DNA from: Streptomyces sp. T12
Lineage (GTDB): Bacteria > Actinomycetota > Actinomycetes > Streptomycetales > Streptomycetaceae
Direction: 5' to 3'
Length of the DNA stretch: 64,000 bases
Assembly (NCBI RefSeq): GCF_028736035.1
Contig: NZ_CP117866.1
Location: 3,472,001 to 3,536,000, forward strand
Shown: positions 32,548 through 41,006 of the stretch, piece after piece
How the letters are laid out: each line of letters starts with the position of its first letter
Position numbering within the stretch: the stretch's first letter is position 1
Program-made: the position numbers and the translations under genes
The notes under the pieces: model-generated
What the model saw: only the letters and a program-made list of their open reading frames with translations
The model's database searches: none
What the model was told of the DNA's origin: nothing

Positions 32548-33606
32548 ATGAACCACAACACCCCGCTCCCCCCGGCCTCCCCCCGCCCCCTGCGCCACCT
32601 CTCCGACGTGCACCGCCGCGTCATGACGACCGCACAGCTGAAGTCGCACGGCATCTCGCCCGCCGAGATGAACGAGCAGTGCCGCCCCGGCGGCCCCTGG
32701 CAGCAGGTCCTCCCCGGCGTCTTCCTGCTCCACCCCGGCCCGCCGACCAGCGAGGAGCGCCTGCACGCGGTGCTGATGTACGCGGCGCGGGAACGGTCGC
32801 CCGGGGTGCCGTCCCAGCCGAACGCCGGCGAGGCGCACGCCCCCGCCTACCCGGACGCGGTGATCACGGGCCTCGCGGCGCTGACCCTGCACGGCTTCTC
32901 CGCCACGCCGCCGCTCACCGCGCTGGACCAGATCGACGTCCTGGTCCCCCGTATGCGCCGGCTGCGCTCCACGGGCTGCGCCCGCATCCTGCGCACCGCC
33001 GCGCTGCCCACCCCCCAGCAGGTGACGGGCCTGCCGGTGGCCCCGGTCCCGCGCGCCCTGGCCGACGCGGTGGCCGAACTGACGGACGCGAGCGCCGTAC
33101 GCCGGCTGCTGACCGAAGCCGTCCGCGGCGGCCACTGCGAACCGGCGTCGGTGGTGCGGGAGTTGAACCAGGCGAAGCTCCTGTCCCGCCCGCACGTGGT
33201 GGACGCGGTGGACTCCCTGCTCGCCGAGGGCCGCGCGATCGCGGAGGACCGCCTGTACGAGATGGTCCACGTCCACGGCCTGCCCGACCCCGTCTGGAAC
33301 GTCGACCTGCGCCTGCCCGGCGGTCCCCACCTCGGCGGCCTGGACGCCTACTGGCCGGACCAGGCGGTGGCGGTCGAGCTGGACACCCGCGCCCCCCGCC
33401 AAGGGCATCGGCAGGACGACGACGCCCTGTGGTCCGAGTACGCCCGCAAGCGCGAACACCTGGAGCGCCTCGGCATCACGGTCGTCCACATCACCCCGAA
33501 GAAGCTGCGGGACTCGATGGAGCAGCAGGCGGCGGTGGTCCGTACGGCCCTGATGGCGGCGGCCGACCGCGACCCGGCCGCGTATGTCGTGGTGCTGCCC
33601 CGGTAG
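32548..33606 (+). CDS. AbiEi-like / DUF559-type protein (winged-helix plus nuclease-fold)
   Basis: 352 aa. The N-terminus (LRHLSDVHRRVMTTAQLKSHGISPAEMNEQ, then WQQVLPGVFLLHPG) matches the AbiEi antitoxin-type wing seen in actinobacterial regulators. VITGLAALTLHGF and the middle domain follow the same group. The C-terminus (GGLDAYWPDQAVAVELDTRA, RKREHLERLGITVVHITP) resembles the DUF559/Vsr-like restriction-endonuclease fold, with D and ExD in the expected places. No AbiEii toxin partner is adjacent, so it may be a solitary regulator or nuclease. Start at 32548 lacks a strong ribosome site. Confidence 0.7.
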   Translation: MNHNTPLPPASPRPLRHLSDVHRRVMTTAQLKSHGISPAEMNEQCRPGGPWQQVLPGVFLLHPGPPTSEERLHAVLMYAARERSPGVPSQPNAGEAHAPAYPDAVITGLAALTLHGFSATPPLTALDQIDVLVPRMRRLRSTGCARILRTAALPTPQQVTGLPVAPVPRALADAVAELTDASAVRRLLTEAVRGGHCEPASVVRELNQAKLLSRPHVVDAVDSLLAEGRAIAEDRLYEMVHVHGLPDPVWNVDLRLPGGPHLGGLDAYWPDQAVAVELDTRAPRQGHRQDDDALWSEYARKREHLERLGITVVHITPKKLRDSMEQQAAVVRTALMAAADRDPAAYVVVLPR

Positions 33607-33638
33607 TGACGGACCGGGAAGGCAGCACCAGGAGGGGA

Positions 33639-33674
33639 GAGGAGGGGCCGCCGGATCATCGGCGGCCCCTCCTC
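33639..33674. terminator. Long perfect hairpin between convergent genes
   Basis: 15-bp arms GAGGAGGGGCCGCCG / CGGCGGCCCCTCCTC with loop GATCAT; no T tract. Serves the AbiEi-like gene and the small minus-strand gene. Confidence 0.75.
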
Positions 33675-33686
33675 GCGTCGGCACTG

Positions 33687-33914
33687 TCAGGCGGCCGGCC
33701 AGTCGATGGCGACGGCTCGGCGGGCTCCCGTGGTCCGGACGAAGCGGGTGCGCAGCCGACGCCACGCGGTCCGGCCCCGCCGGGTGTCGTCCGGCACGAC
33801 CGGTGCGTCCGGCAGGGCCGACAGGGCACCGGCCCTGGTCTGCCAGTCCTCGAACACGCCGCGGAACACCTGGTGTTGCTCCTGGAGCGGCACCGAGCGC
33901 CTCACTGCAGCCAC
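33687..33914 (-). CDS. Small hypothetical protein
   Basis: 75 aa from the GTG at 33914, which has AAGGAGG five nt upstream; a longer version from ATG 33935 would overlap that site. Sequence (VPLQEQHQVFRGVFEDWQTRAG, RRGRTAWRRLRTRFVR) is charged and soluble with no motif I recognise. Divergent from the MocR-type regulator, 78 nt apart. Confidence 0.5.
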   Translation of the reverse strand: MAAVRRSVPLQEQHQVFRGVFEDWQTRAGALSALPDAPVVPDDTRRGRTAWRRLRTRFVRTTGARRAVAIDWPAA

Positions 33915-33992
33915 GACGGCCTCCTTCACATCCACGCACTCGTCGATGGATCGAAGGTAACGAGGAATGGCTCGCTGATACCGTCCAATGGC

Positions 33993-35405
33993 ATGCGGGA
34001 ATCACAGACCAATCTGGCGGGCGATCTGCTGCTGCACCTGGGACGGCCCGGCGACGGACCGCTGCACGAGCGGGTGAAGCGGGCGCTGCGTACGGCGATC
34101 AGGGACGGGCGGATCGAGGTCGGCACCGCTCTGCCGCCGAGCCGGCAGCTCGCCACCGATCTGGGCTGTTCGCGCTGGGCGGTCACGGAGGCGTACAGCC
34201 AGCTGGTCGCCGAGGGATATCTCCAGGCGCAGACCGGCTCCGCCACCCGGGTGCGCTGGACGAACGACGCGGACGCCGCCTCCGGGCGCCGCGCACCGCG
34301 CCGGGCCCCCGAGGCGCGCTTCGACCTCGGACCGGGTCTGCCGGACCTGCGCGCGTTTCCGCGCCGCCGGTGGGCCGAGGCGGTGCGGGCGGAGGTGACC
34401 ACCACGGCGTTCACGGAGTTCGGATACCCGCCGGCCGGCGGTCACCCCCGGCTCAGGCGGCTGCTCGCCGAGTATCTGGGCCGCTCCCGCGGCGCCTTGG
34501 CGACCCCGGAGGACGTGACGGTGTGCACGAGCGTGACCGACGGGGTACGGCGCCTGTGCCACGCCCTGCGCGCCGAGGGCATCACCGCGGTCGGCTGTGA
34601 GGAGCCGGGCTGGACCCGGCTGCGCGACGTGATCCGCGCCGCGGGTCTGGACCCGGTACCCGTGCGCACGGACGGCGGGGGCCTGCGCGTCGCCGACCTC
34701 GCCGGACACGGCGGCCTTCGGGCCGTACTGACCAGCCCTGCGCACCAGTTCCCGCTGGGCAGCGTGCTCGCCCCCGAGCGGCGCGCCGCCCTGCTGCAGT
34801 GGGCTCGCCAGGTGGACGGCGTCGTCCTGGAGGACGACTACGACGCGGAGTTCCGCTACGACCGTCGTCCGGTCGCGGCCCTGCAGGGCATGGACCCGTC
34901 TCGCGTCGTCCTGTTCAAGTCGCTCAGCAAGATACTGTCCCCGGCGCTCGGCATCGGGTGGATCGTGGCACCGCCCCGCTGGACCAGGCACCTGCACCGG
35001 TCCGACCAGACGGCGACCCAGCCGCCGACTCTCGACCAGCTGGCCTTCGCCACGCTGCTGGAGTCGGGCGCGTACGACCGTCACCTGCGCGCCTGCCGGA
35101 AGCGGTACCGCGACCGGCGCGACGCGCTCGTGCGGGCCCTCGTCGAGGAGTTGCCCGGCGCGCCGGTCTCCGGCATCGCCGCCGGGCTCCATCTCATTCT
35201 CCGGCTGCCTGCCGAGGTGGACACCGCCGCCGTGGTCCGGGCGGCGGGTGCCCGGTCGTTGCGCATCGCCGACCTCGCGGCTTATCACGCCACCGAGGAC
35301 CACGCCGATCACGGCCTGGTCCTCGGGTACGGCAACCTCGCCGACGGCATGGTGGACGAGGCGGTCGGCCACCTGCGCGCGGCCATCGAGGCCGGCAGCC
35401 GCTAG
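33993..35405 (+). CDS. MocR-type regulator (GntR HTH fused to aminotransferase domain)
   Basis: 470 aa. GntR winged HTH at about 20-85 (PLHERVKRALRTAIRDGRIEVGTALPPSRQLATDLGCSRWAVTEAY), then a type-I PLP-dependent aminotransferase fold. Pyridoxal-binding Lys is in VLFKSLSKIL; the cofactor-contact Asp/Tyr are in LEDDYDAEFRY. Such PdxR/GabR-type proteins sense PLP, GABA or related amines. Start at 33993 has no good ribosome site. No aminotransferase or vitamin B6 gene flanks it, so the target is unknown. Confidence 0.92.
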   Translation: MRESQTNLAGDLLLHLGRPGDGPLHERVKRALRTAIRDGRIEVGTALPPSRQLATDLGCSRWAVTEAYSQLVAEGYLQAQTGSATRVRWTNDADAASGRRAPRRAPEARFDLGPGLPDLRAFPRRRWAEAVRAEVTTTAFTEFGYPPAGGHPRLRRLLAEYLGRSRGALATPEDVTVCTSVTDGVRRLCHALRAEGITAVGCEEPGWTRLRDVIRAAGLDPVPVRTDGGGLRVADLAGHGGLRAVLTSPAHQFPLGSVLAPERRAALLQWARQVDGVVLEDDYDAEFRYDRRPVAALQGMDPSRVVLFKSLSKILSPALGIGWIVAPPRWTRHLHRSDQTATQPPTLDQLAFATLLESGAYDRHLRACRKRYRDRRDALVRALVEELPGAPVSGIAAGLHLILRLPAEVDTAAVVRAAGARSLRIADLAAYHATEDHADHGLVLGYGNLADGMVDEAVGHLRAAIEAGSR

Positions 35406-35427
35406 GCGGCCCCAGGGGAGCCGAGCG

Positions 35428-35685
35428 TCACTGGTCGAACTCGGGAATCAGCTCACCCACCAGCCGCATGCTCCGCAGCACGCTCTCGTGGGGCAGCGCG
35501 CCCACCTGCTGGAAGCACATCAGCCGGTCGATGCCCAGGTCGGCGTAGGCGCGCAGCTTCTTACGGACGGTCTCGGGGCTGCCGACGATGAGCGAGTCCT
35601 GTTCGGCGAGGGCGTCGTAGACCTCGTCGTCGGGGACCTGCTCGCCCTGCAGTATGCGCCCGATGACCAGCATGGCGGCGCTGGG
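35428..35685 (-). pseudogene. C-terminal fragment of an LLM-class flavin oxidoreductase
   Basis: About 85 residues, from AMLVIGRILQGEQVPDDEVY through GSPETVRKKLRAYADLGIDRL to ELIPEFDQ-stop, match the C-terminal end of luciferase-like monooxygenases. The roughly 250 upstream residues with the flavin site are missing, and the frame upstream is unrelated. Remnant after deletion. Confidence 0.75.
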
Positions 35686-35827
35686 CGCACCTGCCGCTGC
35701 CGCCTCCCGGCGCAGATGTCCTTCCTGACCCACCTCCGAGAGGCGCAGCGCGCACAGCTCGCCGGGTGAGGTCCTTCGGCGCCGGAGGTCGATCCGTTGC
35801 CGAAGAACCGCACCTGGGATCGCGGGA

Positions 35828-37762
35828 TCAGATGTCCAGGTCGACACCGATTCCGGGCAGGAGACCGTCCAGGATCGAGCCGGATCCGGGGAGTTGCGGG
35901 AGGCCCGGGATCCAGCCCGAGTCGATGACCGTCGCCCCGGTGGACATGGTCTTCGGCTCGGCCTCGTCGAGGTCCCAGCTCGCGCCCGGGCTGGTGTCGT
36001 ACAGCGGTTCGTCGGGCGGGATGTCGCCGGATGTGAGGGGCCAGACCACCGAGCGGAACTTCCCGGACTCGGCGTACCCGAGGAACCCGTGTCCGGCCGA
36101 CTCGCCCTTCACCGCCGCCTTCCCGTCCGGGGTGATGACCAGCCACTCCAGCTTCGTGGAGGCGACCGTCAACCGGCCCTGCGCGGCGGGGACTTCGAGG
36201 ACGGCCGTCCCGGCCGGGACGGTGGAGTCCGCTGCCGGGTACTTGCCCACCACGGTGAAGGCGCTGCCCTCCACGGTGCCGAGGCCCGTGAGGGCGCCGG
36301 CCCGCGGGTCGTAGACGACGACCATCGTCCGGGCGTCGTCCGAGGCCCTGTCGTCGTCGGTGACCGTGACCTTGAGGGTGTTCATGCCCGCGTGTCCGAA
36401 AGCGTGCGTGACGGTGCACGTGTTGTCCTCGGCCGCGAACGTGGACGTCGTTCCGTCGTCCCAGACGACCTCGCAGGTGTGGGTGTCGTTGGCGCCCGGG
36501 TCGGTGAACGACGCGTTGATCCGCACGGTGTCCTCGACTCGGTACACGTCCCAGTCCCGCGGCCCCTCCAGCTTCAGGACGGGCGCCACGTTCTTCACCG
36601 TCACCACCGCGCTGTCGCTCACGGGCCGGTTCACCCCGTCGTCAGCGGTCAGCGTCACCCGGTACGTCCCGTCGTCCGTGCATGTGACGGTGGTCCGCGG
36701 GCTCGACGCGTCGTCGAACGCGCAGGTCGCGCCATCGTCGACACCTTCGACGGGCTCGTACGACCATGTGGTCCCCGGCTGCCCGGCGTCGTCCCAGGCC
36801 TCCCCGGCGAGCTTGATCTTCGACCCTTCGTCACCGCTGACGTCGGGGCCCGCGTCGACGATGGGGGCGAGGTCCTCAGGGGTATCGCCGTTGTCGGTCG
36901 GCGGGATGTAGCCGTGGCCCTGTCCCGGACCCCAGTTGCACTTGTGCTCCATCGCCTCGGAGATGTCGGTGATCTCGTCCCAGGGGATGTTCGGCCGTTC
37001 GGCTTCGAGGTCCCAGGTCGGCCCGCCCTCGCCGCGGATCTCGCCGCCGATCGCGTACCGCACGTGGCACCACAGCTGCTTGTACATCGAATCGCGCTGG
37101 TCGTCAGTGAGGTCGGCGGGCAGCGGAGTGCGTTCCAGGAGCTCGTCCCAGATCCTGTCCGCCATCTCCGTGCTGCCGTCGGTGGCAGCCTCCTTGGTCC
37201 ATACGAGGCTGGCCGTGACCGTCTTCTGGCTCGTGCCCTCGATGTCCTCGACGTAGACGCTGGAGTGCGGGAACAGCGCGGAGTCCGGGTCGTACGAGTA
37301 GGTCCCCAGCCAGTCGTCCAGGTACGCGCTCCCGGCGTACTTGATGTCGCCGTTCTCGTCCCGCAGGGAGACGTACCAGCTCATCTCCTTCAGCTCGGAG
37401 GTGTCGTTCCTGATGTTCAGGGTGTGGTAACCCAATGAACCGAAGACCGCGTTGCACTCGTCGGAGAGTTTCGCGACGACGACCCTTCCGGCGACCGCGT
37501 AGGTCACGTACGGCGTGAGCCCGTCCTCGCAACGGTCGATGACCTGGAACGAGTTGACGCCGGGACCGGGGCGCCATTCCTTGTGGAAGTAGTGCAGTCC
37601 CGAGTTGAATCTGGCGTTCGCGAGCAGGTTTGCGTCTTCGTCACGGATGGTGTCGGCGGACGTCGCCGCGTACGCCGTGGAAGTCAGGCCGGCGGCGGGC
37701 AGGGCCAGTAGCCCGATGGTCGCGCAGAACGCGACCAGGAGCCGCAGTATTCGTCTTCGCAT
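35828..37762 (-). CDS. Secreted PKD-domain protein of unknown function
   Basis: 644 aa. Signal peptide (RRRILRLLVAFCATIGLLALPAAG, cleavage near AYA-ATS). Residues about 40-290 form a domain with several Cys (CEDGLTPYVTYAVAG, DECNAVFGSLGYHTLNI, QLWCHVRYAIG, HKCNWGPGQGHGYIPP) resembling the DUF2599-type region. Two PKD/Ig-like repeats follow (PIVDAGPDVSGDEGSKIKLAG, CTDDGTYRVTLTADDG; FTDPGANDTHTCEVVWDDG, TVTHAFGHAGMNTLKVTVTDDD). The end (LPQLPGSGSILDGLLPGIG) has no anchor. GAGGGGG precedes the ATG. Likely extracellular binding or adhesion role. Confidence 0.85.
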   Translation of the reverse strand: MRRRILRLLVAFCATIGLLALPAAGLTSTAYAATSADTIRDEDANLLANARFNSGLHYFHKEWRPGPGVNSFQVIDRCEDGLTPYVTYAVAGRVVVAKLSDECNAVFGSLGYHTLNIRNDTSELKEMSWYVSLRDENGDIKYAGSAYLDDWLGTYSYDPDSALFPHSSVYVEDIEGTSQKTVTASLVWTKEAATDGSTEMADRIWDELLERTPLPADLTDDQRDSMYKQLWCHVRYAIGGEIRGEGGPTWDLEAERPNIPWDEITDISEAMEHKCNWGPGQGHGYIPPTDNGDTPEDLAPIVDAGPDVSGDEGSKIKLAGEAWDDAGQPGTTWSYEPVEGVDDGATCAFDDASSPRTTVTCTDDGTYRVTLTADDGVNRPVSDSAVVTVKNVAPVLKLEGPRDWDVYRVEDTVRINASFTDPGANDTHTCEVVWDDGTTSTFAAEDNTCTVTHAFGHAGMNTLKVTVTDDDRASDDARTMVVVYDPRAGALTGLGTVEGSAFTVVGKYPAADSTVPAGTAVLEVPAAQGRLTVASTKLEWLVITPDGKAAVKGESAGHGFLGYAESGKFRSVVWPLTSGDIPPDEPLYDTSPGASWDLDEAEPKTMSTGATVIDSGWIPGLPQLPGSGSILDGLLPGIGVDLDI

Positions 37763-38239
37763 GGTGTCCCCCTCAGGTTGTGTGGTGCGGCGTCATGGAA
37801 GCGCTTGCGACAGAAGGCGAGCCAACTCGGCGCGCGGGGAGGGGAGTTGTCTTCACCGGCCTTCACCAGAACCTCACGAGGGCGCGTCATCGCCGTGTCC
37901 GTCACCGCGGAGCGGTTCGCGCTGCCTCCCTGGGTTTCCCGGTCGCGGTGCAGAGGGCGGCTATGAGGAGGAGACCACGCGACCGGATTCGGCGCCGGGC
38001 GCCCTATAACTTTTGAGGTTTCGGGCAGCGTGCCATCGGCCGACGATGAGTGAGCCGTCACCGCGAGAGGTGACGCGAGGAACGGGGCAATGGGTCGCCG
38101 AGACGTCTCGTCGTTCCGTCCGTCCTGGTCGTCGTCCCGGCTGCCTCCCCCCGGGGGGAGGGAGCAGCCCGGCTGACCTGACGCTGCCTACGTTCGCAGC
38201 AGTGCCGGAACCTGCTTCGACGTCGAAAGGACCGCACGC
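37763..38239. other. 477-bp non-coding interval with an 18-bp palindrome
   Basis: Separates the divergent PKD-protein and repeat-protein genes. The main structure is the perfect palindrome CCTCCCCCCGGGGGGAGG at 38144-38161, about 80 bp before the repeat-protein start, an operator or hairpin candidate. Open frames here (e.g. 38046-38243) lack ribosome sites. Promoter positions are not evident. Confidence 0.5.
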
Positions 38240-39343
38240 ATGATCGCGCTTATGGACCCTGAGGTGGGTGCCGAGGCACCTGCCCGCGCCCTGGACACAC
38301 CGGCTCTCCGCCCCGTCACGTTGAAAGGCAGCGGTGGGGGCATCGGCAGCCGCAGGCCCGTCTGCCGCCCTGCCAGGTTGAAGGGCGGCGGCCCTACCGC
38401 CGGAACCCGCACCCCTGTCCGCCACCCCGCCACGTCGAAGAACGGCCCTAGCGTCGGCACCCGCAGGTCTGTGAGCCGCACCGCCACTTCGAAGGGCCAC
38501 CCTGGCGTCGGCACCCGCGGCAAAGGCGGTCCGGGCGCGGGTAACCGTGTGTCTGTCGGCCACACTGTCACGTTGAAGGGCACCCCTGGCGCCGGTAACC
38601 GCAGGCCGGTGCACCGCCCTGCCACCGCGAAGGGCGGCTCTGGCATCGACAGCCGCCGCAAGGGCAACCCGGGCGTTTCTGGATGCAAGTCCGTTAGCCG
38701 CGCCGTCACCTTCAAGGTCGGTTCGGGCGTCGGTGGCCGCAGGCCCGTCCGCCACCCCGCCACCGCGAAGAGCGGCGGCCCGAGCGTCGGAACCCGCAGG
38801 ACCGCGCCACCTGCCACCGCGAAGCACACCCCTGGCGTCGGAACCCGCAGGCCCGTCCGCCACCCCGCCACCGCGAAGGGCGGCCCTGGCATGGGTACCC
38901 GCAGGCCCGTCCCCCACCCCGCCACCGCGAAGAGCGGCCCTACCACCGGGACCCGCAGGCTGGTGGGCCGTCCTGCCACAGCGAAGATCACCCCTGGCGC
39001 CGGAACCCGCAGGCCGGTGCACCGTCCTGCCACCGCGAAGGGGGGCATCGGCGTCGGTACCCGCAGGACCGTGCAGCGCCCCGCCACCGCGAAGGCCGGG
39101 CCGGGCGTCGGCACCCGCAGGCCCGTGCACCTCCGCGCCACCGCGAAGGGCGGCGGACCGACCACGGGGAGCCGCAGGCCCGTGCACCTCCCCGCCACCG
39201 CGAGGGGCGGCGGCCCGAGTGCCGGTACCCGTAGGTCTGTCCGCTACCCCACCGCACCGCAGGGCGGCATCAGCATCAGGGGCGGCGTCAGCATTGGCGA
39301 GCGGTCTCGCAGGTCCATCCCTGTTGGTCCGAGCGGGATCTAG
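38240..39343 (+). CDS. Basic 18-residue tandem-repeat protein (possible multi-core peptide precursor)
   Basis: 367 aa. A leader-like N-terminus (MIALMDPEVGAEAPARALD) is followed by about 16 repeats with consensus RPVRHPATAKGGPGVGTR, then a short tail (SIGERSRRSIPVGPSGI). Almost every unit carries one PATAK Lys and ends in an Arg-Arg junction; two units have 10-residue insertions. The protein is strongly basic, Gly/Pro-rich, without membrane segments or a classical signal. AAAGGA lies 8 nt before ATG. Wobble positions are nearly all G/C, but the antisense frame shares them, so coding strand rests on the start, ribosome site and operon direction. It is 43 nt ahead of a GNAT gene and ABC exporter. 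Function unknown. Confidence 0.6.
   Translation: MIALMDPEVGAEAPARALDTPALRPVTLKGSGGGIGSRRPVCRPARLKGGGPTAGTRTPVRHPATSKNGPSVGTRRSVSRTATSKGHPGVGTRGKGGPGAGNRVSVGHTVTLKGTPGAGNRRPVHRPATAKGGSGIDSRRKGNPGVSGCKSVSRAVTFKVGSGVGGRRPVRHPATAKSGGPSVGTRRTAPPATAKHTPGVGTRRPVRHPATAKGGPGMGTRRPVPHPATAKSGPTTGTRRLVGRPATAKITPGAGTRRPVHRPATAKGGIGVGTRRTVQRPATAKAGPGVGTRRPVHLRATAKGGGPTTGSRRPVHLPATARGGGPSAGTRRSVRYPTAPQGGISIRGGVSIGERSRRSIPVGPSGI
38354..39286 (+). repeat. Tandem array with 54-bp period, about 16 units
   Basis: Units vary from 51 to 57 bp (two are 84 bp). The best-conserved block is CCCCGCCACCGCGAAG plus ACCCGCAGGCCCGT. Copies from about 38720 onward are the most alike, suggesting recent expansion there. Confidence 0.9.
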
Positions 39344-39386
39344 GCGACGCCAGCTCCGGCTGGTGGCGGCAGACGGGAGGGAACTG

Positions 39387-39965
39387 ATGGGGCGCCCACA
39401 GATCACGGTGGAGCGGTGGGAAGGGCTGGAGTGCGCCGCGCAGCTCGACGTCGTGCTGCCGATGTACAAGGAGATCTGGACCGAACCGCCGTACTGCGAA
39501 GGGCCGAAGGAGATCGCCGAGTTTCTGGACCGGTTCGCGCAGGAGGTCTTTCTTCCCCGCGCCCGCCTCGTCGTGGCCCGCTGCGGTGACCTGCCCGTCG
39601 GCTACGCCTTCGGCTACCCCCTGCCGCAGGACACCGGCTGGTGGAAGGCGATGGACGAGGAGACGACGTCAGAGTTCGTGGCCGAGACCGGTAGGCGCAC
39701 CCTGGGCATCGTCGAACTCGCGGTACGCGCCGACTGGCGGCGGCAGGGGGTGGCGGCCCGGATGCACGACCGTCTCCAAGAGGGTCTGGGCGTCGAGCGC
39801 GTCACGCTGGCGATGCGGCCCGATCCGGAAGCGGCACCCGCGCACGCCACCTACGCCGCTTGGGGCTACCGCCAGGTCGGCCGGTGGACGCCGGCCGAGG
39901 ACGGGCCCGTGTCCCACATCATGCTGCTGAACCTGCCGACCGCCGCGCGCGAGGTCCTCCGGTGA
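39387..39965 (+). CDS. GNAT-family N-acetyltransferase
   Basis: 192 aa. Acetyl-CoA-binding motif A is LGIVELAVRADWRRQGVAARMHDRL (R-R-Q-G-V-A), with the preceding beta strand and the C-terminal AHATYAAWGYRQVGRW typical of the fold. GGGAGGG precedes the ATG. It lies 43 nt after the repeat gene and its stop overlaps the ABC ATPase GTG (GTGA), so one operon. Possible substrate: Lys or N-terminus of the repeat protein or its fragments, by context only. Confidence 0.88.
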   Translation: MGRPQITVERWEGLECAAQLDVVLPMYKEIWTEPPYCEGPKEIAEFLDRFAQEVFLPRARLVVARCGDLPVGYAFGYPLPQDTGWWKAMDEETTSEFVAETGRRTLGIVELAVRADWRRQGVAARMHDRLQEGLGVERVTLAMRPDPEAAPAHATYAAWGYRQVGRWTPAEDGPVSHIMLLNLPTAAREVLR

Positions 39966-40939
39966 CCGGCAACGCGATCGAGGTCCGGGAGCTGACCCGG
40001 CGGTATACGCGCAAGGGCAAGCCCGACCTGTGTGCGCTGGATCAGGTGAGCCTGGCCGTCCCGCAGGGCGAGGTGCACGGGCTGCTCGGCCCGAACGGCG
40101 CCGGAAAGACGACCTTGTGCCGCATCCTGTCCACGGTGCTGTTGCCGTCGTCCGGCAGCGTCACCGTCCTGGGGCGGGACGTCGTACGTCAGGCGGGAGA
40201 GGTCAAGCGGCTGATCGGGATCGTCTTCGGCGGGGACCGCGGCCTGTATCCCCGGCTCACCGGACGGCAGAACCTGGAACTGTGGGCCTCGCTCTACGGG
40301 CTGCGCCGCACAGCCCGCCGCGATCGGGTCGGGGCTCTGCTGGAGCGGGTTGGTCTGTCCGACCGTGCCGAGGAGAAGGTCCAGACCTACTCGCGCGGCA
40401 TGAAGCAGCGTCTGCACTTGGCGCGCGGTCTGGTCTGCGCCCCAGGGGTCCTGATCCTGGACGAGCCGACCGTGGGCATGGACCCGGTCGCCGCCCACGA
40501 TTTCCGCAAGCTGGTACGGCAGTTGCGGGCGGGCGGGCACACCGTCCTGATGACCACGCACGACATGGCCGAGGCCGCGGCCCTCAGCGACCGCGTCTCG
40601 TTCCTCGACAACGGAAAGCTGACCCTGACCGCGAGCCCGGAGGCGGTCGGCGAGCTCGTCTCCACCCACGAGCGGCTGGACGCCCGCGGCCTGCCCGCCG
40701 CGCTGCGGGAGCAGGTCGCGGCGCTGCCGGGGGTGGTGGCCGTGACGGCGGTGACTGCGGTGACGGCGGTCGAGCAGGACATCATCCGGATCGAGACCGA
40801 GACCCCCGAGGCGACACGCGCCGTGATGCTGCTGCTCGTCGAGGAGGGGGTCACCGACATCGCGCGTACCCGGCCCTCGCTGGAGGAGGCCTATCTCCAC
40901 CTCGTCGGCCGCCGCCGCGGCATGGCGGTCGGCCAGTGA
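39962..40939 (+). CDS. ABC exporter ATP-binding protein (ABC-2 type)
   Basis: 325 aa. Walker A GPNGAGKTT, Q-loop region VFGGDRGLYPRLTGRQN (Gly in place of the usual Gln), signature YSRGMKQRLHLARG, Walker B VLILDEPTVGMD, H-loop TTHDMAEA, and a C-terminal extension with a repeated VTAVTAVTAV tract. DrrA/CcmA-like drug or peptide exporter type. Start overlaps the GNAT stop. Confidence 0.9.
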   Translation: MTGNAIEVRELTRRYTRKGKPDLCALDQVSLAVPQGEVHGLLGPNGAGKTTLCRILSTVLLPSSGSVTVLGRDVVRQAGEVKRLIGIVFGGDRGLYPRLTGRQNLELWASLYGLRRTARRDRVGALLERVGLSDRAEEKVQTYSRGMKQRLHLARGLVCAPGVLILDEPTVGMDPVAAHDFRKLVRQLRAGGHTVLMTTHDMAEAAALSDRVSFLDNGKLTLTASPEAVGELVSTHERLDARGLPAALREQVAALPGVVAVTAVTAVTAVEQDIIRIETETPEATRAVMLLLVEEGVTDIARTRPSLEEAYLHLVGRRRGMAVGQ

Positions 40940-41006
40940 CGGTGACTCCGGATACAGCCCGCCGGGGCCCGGCCGTATCCGGCTTCGTGACCGGTCTGCG
41001 CTTCCA

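Noticed and set aside
34002..35372. 456-aa frame opposite to the MocR gene
   Set aside because: Antisense shadow of a well-supported gene with complete HTH and PLP motifs.
38046..38243. Small ORF overlapping the repeat-protein start
   Set aside because: No ribosome site, no recognisable sequence, Arg/Pro/Ser composition typical of a shadow frame.
38354..39286. CRISPR array
   Set aside because: Units are contiguous 54-bp coding repeats without unique spacers between conserved repeats, and no cas genes are present.
37961..39469. Long open frames antisense to the 54-bp repeats, including one reading FAVAGRCTGLRVPTPGPP repeats
   Set aside because: Repeat units are multiples of three and very GC-rich, so several frames stay open. 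The antisense frames start inside the array without a ribosome site and face away from the operon. They share wobble positions with the + frame, so GC3 cannot decide, but context favours the + strand.
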